64,000 nt of DNA, taken from positions 26,790 through 90,789 of the forward strand of contig JAOAPB010000122.1 in the NCBI GenBank assembly GCA_025462645.1, read 5' to 3'. This document shows, piece after piece, positions 28,365-36,193 of this stretch. The notes under the pieces are model-generated. The model was not told the DNA's origin, did not search any database, and saw nothing but the letters and a program-made list of their open reading frames with translations. Position 1 is the first letter of the stretch, and each line of letters opens with the position of its first letter. The translations under genes were made by a program, and so were the position numbers. This DNA comes from Edaphobacter sp. Lineage in GTDB: Bacteria; Acidobacteriota; Terriglobia; Terriglobales; Acidobacteriaceae.

Positions 28365-29651
28365 ATGAAAATCGCGTCGGAACACAACGAGCAAGTGATT
28401 GATTTCCCTGGAGATCCACGCTGGGAGCTAGTCCAGCGCCTTATTGAAAGCCCACACCTCGTCGGCTCTGCTCGTCTGCGCGATTTTCTGCTCCATGTCG
28501 CAGCCTGCGCCATCCGACAGACCCCCGAAGAGGCCACCGAGCAACAGATAGGAATTCAGGTCTTCCAGCGCTCTCCCGGCTTCAACTCCAGCGAAGACAG
28601 CATCGTTCGCAGCCAGGCTCGACTCCTGCGGCTCAAGCTCTCTGCCTACTTCAACGCCGAGGGAGCCTCCGAACCGCTCATCATCGAGATCCCCAAAGGG
28701 CATTACCTGCCCGTCTTTCTTCCGGCCCATACCTCTCCGCATGACCCTCCGGCTTCAACCCCCGTCAATGCGGCAGCCGCACCACATGAAACTCCGGCAG
28801 CCCCTGTCGAAGAGCTCTCACTCAGCAACATCCTCCCATACACTCCGGTAAAACGAAGGGGATTCACCAATCGTCATTGGCAAATCGCAGCCGGTATCTT
28901 TTTGGTTCTGATCCTCATTGCCCTTACCGGATTCCGTACTTGGCATAGATATCCGACACCTTCCAAACCGTTGAATCAACTCTGGTCGCCCTTCCTCACT
29001 GGCGATCCTCCGCTGGTCATCTACAGCAACGCTGTCTTCATAGGCGATGCCAAACGCGGAATGCGCTATGCCGCTGGCGACGGCTCCGAAAACCAGTCAC
29101 CCGACCGCGTGGACAACTACACCGGAATCGGAGAACTCAGTGCCGTTCATGAGCTTACCCGGCTCTTCGACCAGCGCCATGCCGAGTTCATCCTCAAGCG
29201 CAGCCCCCTGGTCACCTGGGACGAGGCCCGCTCCCGCAACCTCATCTTCATCGGCTCCATCGCGGAGAACGGCTCCCTCAAGGAGCTCCCCTCCACCCAG
29301 GACTTCACTCTGGTAGCCACTGCGGACGCCGCCGGAATCGTCAATCACCATCCCAGGCCCGGTGAGCCCGAGACCTGGCTTCGCCCCGAACACCCTCTCA
29401 CCAGGGACTACGCCATCGTCGCCCTCCTGCCGGGCATCCAGCCCGATCTCCATATGTTCGTCTTCAGCGGACTGACAACGCTGGGAACGCAGGCCGCGGT
29501 GGAGTACGCCTCAAACCCGGAGGCCGCAGCCGAACTCCTGCGCTACGCCACCTCAGATGGTAGAGTCCACAACTTCGAGGCCCTCCTCGAGGTAAGCATC
29601 AGCGGCGGAGTCCCCCTGCAACCCAGACTGCTCTCCATGCGCGTCCACTAG
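28365..29651 (+). CDS. Membrane regulator-like protein with N-terminal putative DNA-binding domain
   Basis: A 428-residue protein with three parts. Residues about 15-120 (LRDFLLHVAACAIR, IGIQVFQRSPGFNSSEDSIVR, RLLRLKLSAYFNAEG, IIEIPKGHYLPVF) match a domain found at the N-terminus of many acidobacterial and proteobacterial signalling proteins, often ahead of TPR or cyclase modules; it is thought to be winged-helix-like. After a Pro/Ala-rich linker there is one membrane helix (IAAGIFLVLILIALTGF, about 178-194), then a C-terminal periplasmic domain of about 230 residues (AVHELTRLFDQRHAEF, NLIFIGSIAEN) that I do not recognise. The arrangement suggests a CadC-like one-component sensor. It is divergent from a TonB receptor gene and is the natural candidate to regulate it. 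Confidence 0.75.
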   Translation: MKIASEHNEQVIDFPGDPRWELVQRLIESPHLVGSARLRDFLLHVAACAIRQTPEEATEQQIGIQVFQRSPGFNSSEDSIVRSQARLLRLKLSAYFNAEGASEPLIIEIPKGHYLPVFLPAHTSPHDPPASTPVNAAAAPHETPAAPVEELSLSNILPYTPVKRRGFTNRHWQIAAGIFLVLILIALTGFRTWHRYPTPSKPLNQLWSPFLTGDPPLVIYSNAVFIGDAKRGMRYAAGDGSENQSPDRVDNYTGIGELSAVHELTRLFDQRHAEFILKRSPLVTWDEARSRNLIFIGSIAENGSLKELPSTQDFTLVATADAAGIVNHHPRPGEPETWLRPEHPLTRDYAIVALLPGIQPDLHMFVFSGLTTLGTQAAVEYASNPEAAAELLRYATSDGRVHNFEALLEVSISGGVPLQPRLLSMRVH

Positions 29652-29832
29652 CTACCGTCATCCTGAACACATAGCTACCATCGCACGCCATCTACCGTCA
29701 TCCTGAGCGGACAGCTATCGTTATCATTCTGAGCGAACAGCTATCGTTATCATCCTGAAGGGGCAGCTACTCGTCATATCCTGAAGGGGATTAGTACCGT
29801 CATCCTGAGCGCAGCGAAGGATCCCGAAGGAC
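29652..29832 (+). repeat. Degenerate tandem array of GTCATCCTGAGC-type repeats
   Basis: Directly after the stop codon at 29651, six or seven imperfect units of about 23-28 bases follow, each with a core like CTACCGTCATCCTGAGC or CTATCGTTATCATTCTGAGC and usually ending in CAG. The last unit (29799-29825) is the longest and matches the repeat within ppc. Units are degraded, so they are probably not recent. Confidence 0.7.
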
Positions 29833-29959
29833 TTCACCCATCACAACCGCCCAACATTTTTCAACAATCATTCCCCACCGCCTTGATGTTGCTTCCTCTT
29901 CCCCGACCCGCCACAAACCTCATAAAGGAAGGCATGCATCGAACGATCGGCGGTAACCC

Positions 29960-30260
29960 AAAAACCTGTCAAGCCCCCGACTCACTTAAGTTGCACTAAA
30001 TCAATAACATACACATGGCATACTAGTTTCCTCCTATTCGCTATACTTTAAACAGAGTCAAAGAAAGAGCCTCGGCCAAAAACCGGGGCTCATTTATTTA
30101 ATAGTTAAGGAGCCTATAAATGAGAATTCGCGCATAAGTAGTTTAGTTGCACGAATTTGTCCGTAAGTCCTTTATATGGACGACTTTGCAGCCAACATAT
30201 TTCTTAACTTACAGATAATGAATAAGTTATTCCAAGGTACCCCCCGGGGGGTACCCCCCA
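29960..30260 (-). repeat. Composite intergenic element, copy 1 (minus orientation)
   Basis: Read on the minus strand, the order is: a GC palindrome with GGGGGGTACC (30260-30232), two tandem 29-base units (30188-30160 and 30159-30131; core CAAAGTCGTCCATATAAAGG), a hairpin GAGCCCCGG...CCGAGGCTC (30092-30069) followed by TTTCTT, then TTTAAAGTATAGCG, GAAACTAGTATGCCA and finally TCGGGGGCTTGACAGGTTTT (29980-29961). The same modules in the same order occur at 39841, 45073 and 63027. The element lies between two convergent genes. Confidence 0.8.
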
Positions 30261-30262
30261 AT

Positions 30263-30536
30263 GAAAAGGAAAATATTGAAACGTTCCCAGGAGAAGCCAC
30301 ACTATCCCTTCGTAGTCGGTTTCGAACCGGTTGCTCTGTCCTCGCCCCACAGGGAAGCTGATTCTCTAACCTGACGGGAGACAGGATAGAGATCGTACCG
30401 CTATGTTTTTCCTGATCTGGCGTTCTCGATATCCGTTGACGCCAGACTGCCCCTTTTTGGTTCCTCTGCCTACAGGAAACCCGGCGTGCGCAAGCGCCGG
30501 GGTTCTCTCATGGAGCAAACCTCATTCGCGAAAGGC
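30263..30536. other. Remaining gap between repeat element and the TPR-CHAT gene
   Basis: About 270 bases without a supported gene. A short palindrome GGTTTCGAACC lies near 30320, but no tRNA fold can be closed around it. Nothing else is recognised. Confidence 0.4.
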
Positions 30537-33071
30537 TCAACCACCCGAATACAACAGGAACGGAGCCCAGTACAGCGGCTTGCGGAACACTCCGCTTGAG
30601 TGCAGCATCGCAAGCTTCGCCGATCGCAGCGCCGCATCCGGCTGGTTGCCTTTGGCCAGCTCGCCATAGAGATGGTCCATCAACTGCGGAGTCGATACAT
30701 CGCTGACCTCCCACATGGCTCCGATGACATGATGCGAGCCGGCACGCAGAAAGGCCCAGGCCAATCCCACCAGGCCCTCGCCCGTGTACTGCCGCTGCCC
30801 CGAGCCGTAGCAGGATGAGAGCGTCACCAGATCCGCATTAAGATTCTGGCTGAGAATGTCTCGCGCATAGAGCTTGTAAGCGCTGGCATCGCCCCGGTTC
30901 CGCGAGAGGACAACCGCGGAGTCAAGCGGCGTAGTCATGTTCGCCGTAGCATGAGCGACGAAGTGGATGTACGAGAACTCGCCAGGCTGATGGCTCCGGT
31001 ACGCATCCGGAGACGCCTGCGCCCCGGTCAGCACCGTCCGATGGTCCGCAGCGAAGTGACCCGCGATATTGGCCACCTCAGCGGAGGCATTGGCCAGCTT
31101 CGCGTACTCCTCATCGCGATAGACCGGGTCCCCCATTAAAAGGATGCGCCGGTTCGCATATCGTGTCTCCCTCTCGCCACTCGCGGAGAGCAGCCGCAGC
31201 GACTTCGCATTTGTAACCGTAACGTCCTCGATCCAGAAGTGAGGAGTCTCAGCTCCTGCAAGAAGCGTCTCGAAGTTGAGGCTGCTGAGTCCCTCGTCCC
31301 CGACGATGAAGACCCTGCCGCCCTTGCCGATCAGCCTCTCCGCCGGCTTGACCAGCGCCTCATAGAGTTCGCGCCCAGGCCCACCCGGCTGGGTCAGAAC
31401 ATCCTTCGAAGCCAGGATCGCCTTCGTGTGCGACTGAATGAGCGGAAGAATGGTCTCGCTCCCCGGCAGCTCATAAAATTGCTGGCGAGCCGCGGTAATA
31501 GCCCAAAGATAGGAGACCTTTGGCCGCAGCGAGTACACCAGAATCGTAGCTTTCGTCCGAGCCGCAATCGCCCGCGCATTCAACCTCCGAGCTCTTTGAA
31601 AACCTTGATTCTCACCCTTCGCAGGAGAGAGCCTCAGTCCATCCGCCAGAGCCTCAGCCCGGCTCGCATCCACCACACTCAAAGCCTCATCGGCTCGATG
31701 CTCGCGGACCAGATAATCCGTGTAACTCACATACAGATCGCTCCCATTCTCCAGGAACGGAAGCGTCGACTCGACACTGGTAAGCGACGACCTCTGCCGC
31801 TGAAACGTCTCGATCGATCGCTGAAACCACCGCCCCGCCTCCGCCGTCTGCCCAGACCCCGAGTAGATACGAGCCAGCGTACTCTCAGCCTCCCACCGCA
31901 GCGACGGAACATCCACCGCCCGCCCCTCAAGCTGAAGAAGCGTCTTGATAGAACCCTGCCTATCCCCACGTTTATCAAGAAGCAGGGCATCCAACAACAT
32001 AGGCTCAAGCCCCGCCCTCTCACTCTTTCGCAAAGCAGCAATACCATTCGCCTCACGAACATGGACGCCAGCCTCATCCAACTTATTCAACCGCAGCAGA
32101 AGAAACCCAAGATTCACATGCGCATCGAGAATCTCCTCCTGATTTTGAATGGACTGGGCGAGACTCAACGACCGTTCATAGAATGATCGTGCCGCATTCA
32201 GTTCGCCAAGCCGATACTCACTTAGTCCGGCATTGTTCAACGATCTAACCTGATCGATCGTTGAGCCCAATCCGGCTGCCTGCTTTTCAGCCTCATTAAA
32301 ATTGGAGAGTGACCGTTGAAAATCACCGGTCTTGTAATAGACAAACCCGAGATTACCAACAGATTTCTCGAGTACCAGCTTGGCCCCAATAGCACGTGCC
32401 AACGTAGATGCATCACCGAACCGTACCAACGCATCCCCGTAGTGCTCTTCCTGCAGAGCAACTACGCCCAGATTCATCAGCGCATTTGTCTCAAAAACTT
32501 GATTCCCACTGAGGCGAGCCGCTACCAGACTTGCTTGCAACACTCGCTCTGCGTTGTCGAATTTTCCCTTCTTGATATAGATAATTCCTCGGGATCCATA
32601 AACTTCGGCTCGCAGGGCTCCTTCTGGACATTGACGTTCAGCCTCCAGCACAGTCTGTTCTGCTTGATCGAGGTGGCCGAGCCAAGCTTGTGCAATGGAA
32701 AGAAGAACCTTTCGTCTTATTTCGGACTCAAGATTGGGATTAGCAGGGAGTGGCTGTTGGAGAAGCGGGAGGGCATTGTTGCTCTCACCTTGATAGATCA
32801 ACACCTTTGCCAGTTCGAGTTGAAATACATTGGCCCACTCTGGGCGGCTCGATGCAAAATACTGGTAGGCCGCCTCAGAGTGCTGTCGTGCCTTAGAGAG
32901 CTCCCCCGAGAGAAACTCCTTCTCGATCCCATCAAACGTTGAATCAGGCATGATCTGTGGCTCACGCCTACACCCGATCAATACCAGCGAAACAATGCAT
33001 CCGATCGTTACGGGATCGTGTATCCATTGGAATCGGCGGTTGCGAAGCTCATGATTCCTTTCGCAGGGCAT
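30537..33071 (-). CDS. TPR-CHAT protein (caspase-like protease family), predicted lipoprotein
   Basis: An 844-residue protein. From the ATG at 33071 an N-terminal signal with lipobox (SLVLIGC, Cys at about residue 32) predicts a lipid-anchored, exported protein. Residues about 50-480 are tetratricopeptide repeats (for example VYGSRGIIYIKKGKFDNAER, NLGFVYYKTGDFQRSLSNF, VNLGFLLLRLNKLDEAGV). The C-terminal 270 residues form a CHAT domain, the caspase-HetF-associated peptidase, with the expected catalytic pair His near 707 (FVAHATANM) and Cys near 754 (TLSSCYGSG), then RAGSHHVIGAMWEVSD. The open frame continues upstream to 33287 inside the preceding gene, but the lipoprotein signal supports 33071, giving a 64-base overlap with the unknown gene. 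It ends a sigma/anti-sigma operon. Proteolytic activity and target are inferred, not shown. Confidence 0.85.
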   Translation of the reverse strand: MPCERNHELRNRRFQWIHDPVTIGCIVSLVLIGCRREPQIMPDSTFDGIEKEFLSGELSKARQHSEAAYQYFASSRPEWANVFQLELAKVLIYQGESNNALPLLQQPLPANPNLESEIRRKVLLSIAQAWLGHLDQAEQTVLEAERQCPEGALRAEVYGSRGIIYIKKGKFDNAERVLQASLVAARLSGNQVFETNALMNLGVVALQEEHYGDALVRFGDASTLARAIGAKLVLEKSVGNLGFVYYKTGDFQRSLSNFNEAEKQAAGLGSTIDQVRSLNNAGLSEYRLGELNAARSFYERSLSLAQSIQNQEEILDAHVNLGFLLLRLNKLDEAGVHVREANGIAALRKSERAGLEPMLLDALLLDKRGDRQGSIKTLLQLEGRAVDVPSLRWEAESTLARIYSGSGQTAEAGRWFQRSIETFQRQRSSLTSVESTLPFLENGSDLYVSYTDYLVREHRADEALSVVDASRAEALADGLRLSPAKGENQGFQRARRLNARAIAARTKATILVYSLRPKVSYLWAITAARQQFYELPGSETILPLIQSHTKAILASKDVLTQPGGPGRELYEALVKPAERLIGKGGRVFIVGDEGLSSLNFETLLAGAETPHFWIEDVTVTNAKSLRLLSASGERETRYANRRILLMGDPVYRDEEYAKLANASAEVANIAGHFAADHRTVLTGAQASPDAYRSHQPGEFSYIHFVAHATANMTTPLDSAVVLSRNRGDASAYKLYARDILSQNLNADLVTLSSCYGSGQRQYTGEGLVGLAWAFLRAGSHHVIGAMWEVSDVSTPQLMDHLYGELAKGNQPDAALRSAKLAMLHSSGVFRKPLYWAPFLLYSGG

Positions 33072-33826
33072 CCGAGTTCCATCCGCATCATGGTTAGCCG
33101 GAAAGCACTGTGATCGAGAACCAGTTCGCCAAGAAAGATATTGCCAAAGTCGGGCACCGTAATCACGTGGCCAACTGAGCTTGCATCCTCTACTCCCTGA
33201 ACTTCTTCCACCAGGGAGCATAGGATGTACCCTCTCTTCTCGCGCTCTTCCGCTGACTGTACCCAGCCATACCGTGCCTTGAGCCATTCCGGAACGTCTT
33301 TCGCTTCCGTAATTCTACGGTTGTGCACAGTGATCTTCTGGATAAATTTCTCATTCTTCGTATGCGGTTGGTCGGGAAACCTTCCGTGGTCGAAGTCGAG
33401 CAGATTGAGATTCAGCTTCGGATAAACCCTGTGTCCATTAACTCGCAGATTATCGAACTGGACTCCGACGAAAGACACTCTGGGCGTATAGCCTGCCGCG
33501 GGATGTTCCACCCCCAGCCGCGCTACGATGCGATCGGCCGTGACCACCTCCAACACATTCAGGTGCTCGACCACGGAGGTCGTCAGCGTCGTCCAATTGC
33601 CGGTCTTCTCGTTCTTCGCGCCCGTGATATGGGAGTAAGCGTTTTTGGTCGAGACGATAGGGTCTAAGCGATAAGCCTCATGACTCGCCGTTGTGACCCC
33701 GCCGGCCTGAGCCAACGACGAGGATGCGTCGGTGGTGATGATGTGTTCGAAGGGATGGGTAATATAGCCACCCACCGGGCTCGCATCGGCATGGTAGTAG
33801 AACTGTCTCTGTGTACTGGCGTCCAT
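33008..33826 (-). CDS. Conserved hypothetical protein of the sigma/CHAT cassette
   Basis: A 272-residue protein whose family I half recognise as a conserved unknown (opening FYYHADASPVGGYITHPF, then SLAQAGGVTTASHEAY and TSVVEHLNVLEVVTADRIVARL). It has no signal peptide or membrane segment and looks beta-rich, with many short strands and a C-terminal repeat-free region. No catalytic motif is visible. It sits 21 bases after the anti-sigma gene and overlaps the start of the TPR-CHAT gene by 64 bases, so translation of the two is likely coupled. By analogy with operons where a CHAT protease acts on an encoded partner, it might be a substrate, adaptor or secreted target, but nothing in its sequence proves this. 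Confidence 0.8.
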   Translation of the reverse strand: MDASTQRQFYYHADASPVGGYITHPFEHIITTDASSSLAQAGGVTTASHEAYRLDPIVSTKNAYSHITGAKNEKTGNWTTLTTSVVEHLNVLEVVTADRIVARLGVEHPAAGYTPRVSFVGVQFDNLRVNGHRVYPKLNLNLLDFDHGRFPDQPHTKNEKFIQKITVHNRRITEAKDVPEWLKARYGWVQSAEEREKRGYILCSLVEEVQGVEDASSVGHVITVPDFGNIFLGELVLDHSAFRLTMMRMELGCPAKGIMSFATADSNGYTIP

Positions 33827-33847
33827 TCGTTCTCTGTCCTCAGTAAG

Positions 33848-34543
33848 TTATTTAGAAATCTTCAATTGGAACCTGTACCTGGCAAGGTCTTCCAGCTTAC
33901 CATCGGAACTGTCAATCGCCGGTAAACCTTGGATTCGAAAGATATTCAGTCCTTCTTTTGTTCTGTCCGTCGGCACATGAATCAGCAGCGCATCGCTGAC
34001 CTGTTGGGACGAAACGCTGGTCTGCCAGACCAGAGCTCCCGAGGGAGAGTACAACGAACACAGATAACTTCCGAAATCACTTCGTGCTGGGATATCGATG
34101 GATAGGAGGAAAGCTCCATGCTCTGGGGCAACGATGCTGGGAACTGAGTCGCCACGGGCTCCAGCATTCGCGAGGACAAGGTTATTTAACACAGCGGGAG
34201 TCTCCGCTCGTGCAATCTCCCGCTGCATTCGTGGCAGCAGAACAAACGACTCAACAATCACGACGACCAAACAAGCCGCCAGTGCCGGAGCCAGAAACCG
34301 TGGACTAGAGAACCATGAGGTCCACTTGGGAGCTCTCTCCGCCTTGATAGCCGCAACAACTCGCGTGGGCACCTTGAGCTCATTGCGCGCGGCATCAATA
34401 AAGGTGGTGCCGGCCTTCAGATCCATGACGCACTGTGGACATTCGAAGAGATGTTCCTCGAATCTGTCCAAAGCCGCGCCGCTGAGTTCACCCAACAGGT
34501 ATCGTTCCACGGCCATTTCCTGGAGTGCATCCTGATGGTTCAT
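33848..34543 (-). CDS. Anti-sigma factor with zinc-finger domain and one membrane helix
   Basis: A 231-residue protein. Residues about 1-60 form a zf-HC2-type anti-sigma domain with the pattern His...Cys-x-x-Cys (YLLGELSGAALDRFEEHLFECPQC, split here as HLFECPQC for the metal site). A membrane helix (APALAACLVVVIVESFVLL, about 85-104) follows, and the C-terminal 125 residues (SIVAPEHGAFLLSIDIP...) should be periplasmic and beta-rich. Such proteins hold their ECF sigma factor at the inner membrane until a signal or protease frees it. It lies 86 bases downstream of the sigma gene and 21 bases upstream of the unknown gene in one minus-strand operon. In this setting, the exported TPR-CHAT protein is a possible activator protease for its periplasmic domain. 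Confidence 0.88.
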   Translation of the reverse strand: MNHQDALQEMAVERYLLGELSGAALDRFEEHLFECPQCVMDLKAGTTFIDAARNELKVPTRVVAAIKAERAPKWTSWFSSPRFLAPALAACLVVVIVESFVLLPRMQREIARAETPAVLNNLVLANAGARGDSVPSIVAPEHGAFLLSIDIPARSDFGSYLCSLYSPSGALVWQTSVSSQQVSDALLIHVPTDRTKEGLNIFRIQGLPAIDSSDGKLEDLARYRFQLKISK

Positions 34544-34629
34544 CTCACGAGACCTCTATCTCTCCATAGTGCGGGTCGTCCGATAATCGTTTCATTCTTT
34601 GGATCATTATCCTTCCGTAAAGCCCAATC

Positions 34630-35202
34630 TCAAGGTTTTCCGGCTTCTAGCCGCTTGGAATACAACTCACGAAACGAGCCCTTCGCCCGATGCAGCAGCA
34701 CTCGGAGGTACTCTCGTTCCACGCCCATCTCTCGGCATACCTCCTCCTTGTCGCGCTCCTCTAAAAAAACTGCTCGCAGCAGATTTTGGTCGCGCTGCTT
34801 CAGATCGCCTAGAACGCGTCGGACCAGATCGCGAGTGTCATGTGACATGACCATGCTCAAGGCATCGGGCTTCGTCTCAACAAGCCGCTCCGCAACCTCA
34901 TCCTCCAATGGCCCTACCCGGCCCGAGGAACGGTACTGCTCCATCAGAACATTGTTGCAGATCGAGTTCACCAATGGACCTAGCCGCTCGGCATTGCGAA
35001 GGCCGCCATCGCTTCGGATCAGCGAGAGCGTTCGCGTAAACGTCTCCTGTTTAACATCTTCGATCAGTTCCGGTGCACGAAGACGCGAACGCAGCTTCAG
35101 CGTAATCAGTTCTGTGAAGTAGTTGATGAAGTGCTGCTCGGTATACGCATCCCCCGCTCGCAACTTGCTCACATAGGAGACGTCAAATGCCTGGAAATCC
35201 AC
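34630..35202 (-). CDS. ECF-type RNA polymerase sigma factor
   Basis: A 190-residue sigma-70-family factor with region 2 around residues 20-90 (FINYFTELITLKLRSRLR, DVKQETFTRTLSLIR, LVNSICNNVLMEQYR) and region 4 at about 130-180 (LKQRDQNLLRAVFLEERDKE, EVCREMGVEREYLRVLLHRAK). No region 3 or extra C-terminal domain is visible, as expected for ECF factors. The start is a GTG at 35202 with AGAGGA about seven bases before it. It heads a four-gene minus-strand operon with an anti-sigma factor, a conserved unknown and a TPR-CHAT lipoprotein, which it probably controls along with itself. The exact ECF group is not determined. Confidence 0.92.
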   Translation of the reverse strand: MDFQAFDVSYVSKLRAGDAYTEQHFINYFTELITLKLRSRLRAPELIEDVKQETFTRTLSLIRSDGGLRNAERLGPLVNSICNNVLMEQYRSSGRVGPLEDEVAERLVETKPDALSMVMSHDTRDLVRRVLGDLKQRDQNLLRAVFLEERDKEEVCREMGVEREYLRVLLHRAKGSFRELYSKRLEAGKP

Positions 35203-35501
35203 TGAACGTCCTCTTTACCTGAGTCAAAATCTTACACGGTGAACCCTTGGGCCCAGGAGATGCTCAACTAAACAAATTAGAAGTCTTCCTAGTCCATTGA
35301 TACTTAACGTCCGTGTCGTCGGATCTTGCTGCAAAACCAGTTCTGATCACTCCAAAATTTCTTTGAAACGATACTGCGGCTTTTACCACTATCCCTTTGA
35401 AGCGAGTTCGAGTGACGACCAGATGTTGTGAGCCGGTATATCTGATCCGAATATGGTCAGTCCTCACCGATGAACACCTGGCCATCGATAAGGGATTTGA
35501 C

Positions 35502-35717
35502 ATGTTCGCAGATTACAGCACTTTTCTCATTACTATTGGAAGCTTGGCCTGTGTAGCAGTCTTGGGTTGGTTCTTTGAGTCCATCCATGGGGCATCTGCT
35601 TCAAATGACGACAACCTATCCTCTGGTGAAGACCCTGCCCAACGACAACGCGCCAGCCTGTATATGATAGGCGTCCTTCTGACGATGGGTGCTTCCGTCA
35701 TCTCTGTCATCCTCTAA
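35502..35717 (+). CDS. Small membrane protein
   Basis: A 71-residue protein with two predicted membrane helices (FLITIGSLACVAVLGWFF, about 7-24, and LYMIGVLLTMGASVISVIL at the C-terminus) joined by a polar loop with SNDDNLSSGEDPAQRQ. The ATG at 35502 has GGGA nine bases before it; the open frame goes on upstream to 35397 but those codons are compositionally unlike a membrane protein start. No family is recognised. It lies between the divergent sigma-factor gene and the cold-shock gene. The 299 bases upstream, to 35202, show no other gene. Confidence 0.55.
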   Translation: MFADYSTFLITIGSLACVAVLGWFFESIHGASASNDDNLSSGEDPAQRQRASLYMIGVLLTMGASVISVIL

Positions 35718-35787
35718 AGATTTCTGTGCGGCATCTATTCCGTATCAGCATGGCACCCCATCCATTCCATCAAAGGAAGTGATACCT

Positions 35788-36024
35788 ATGACTCAGTACA
35801 AAGGCATAGTGAAGTGGTTCAATAATGTAAAAGGCTATGGTTTTCTAGGATACGACGGAGGGACCGATGTCTTTGTTCATTTCAGCTCTATCCAAAAAGA
35901 AGGCTATAAGTGCCTCAAAGAGGGAGACGAGGTGACCTTCGAGATCGTACAGGGAGAGAAGGGCCTGCAGGCCGACCGCGTAACCCGGCAGACGATCTCG
36001 CAGACACTAGCGAGGCAAAACTGA
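35788..36024 (+). CDS. Cold-shock (CspA-family) nucleic-acid-binding protein
   Basis: A 78-residue cold-shock domain protein with both RNA-binding motifs: KGYGFLGY (RNP1, residues about 15-22) and VFVHFSS (RNP2, about 28-34), with the usual opening GIVKWFNNVKGYGF. Such proteins unwind mRNA structure as RNA chaperones. AAAGGAAG lies eight bases before the ATG, which rules out the longer frame starting at 35689. The length is slightly above the usual 66-70. It is followed by the glucarate operon, but with 170 bases between, so it is probably separately transcribed. Confidence 0.94.
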   Translation: MTQYKGIVKWFNNVKGYGFLGYDGGTDVFVHFSSIQKEGYKCLKEGDEVTFEIVQGEKGLQADRVTRQTISQTLARQN

Positions 36025-36156
36025 AGATTCTGTGATCTCACGAGCAAGACAAGTTACAAGATAGCCAAGCAGGAAACCCCGAAGCGATTGGTTGGTCCTG
36101 CAAATAGCAGACAGGCAAATGGCTTGTATTGCGCGATTGATACGCACTAAACCCTC

Positions 36157-36167
36157 TATACGGTATA
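36157..36167. promoter_or_regulatory. Short palindrome upstream of the glucarate operon
   Basis: TATACGGTATA lies 27 bases before the kdgD start, with matching five-base arms. GntR-type regulators of sugar-acid genes often bind such AT-rich palindromes near the promoter. No regulator gene is nearby, so this remains a suggestion. Confidence 0.3.
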
Positions 36168-36193
36168 TTTCTTGTGTCTTATTCTCAGAGAGA

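Noticed and set aside
30011..30048. A sigma-54 promoter, from TGGCAT in the reversed element
   Set aside because: The -12 GC element is not at the required spacing in most copies, so the match is only to the first half.
30310..30395. A possible tRNA around GGTTTCGAACC
   Set aside because: The palindrome resembles a T-arm, but the arm has only three good pairs on one strand and the wrong loop order on the other, and no anticodon or acceptor stem can be closed.
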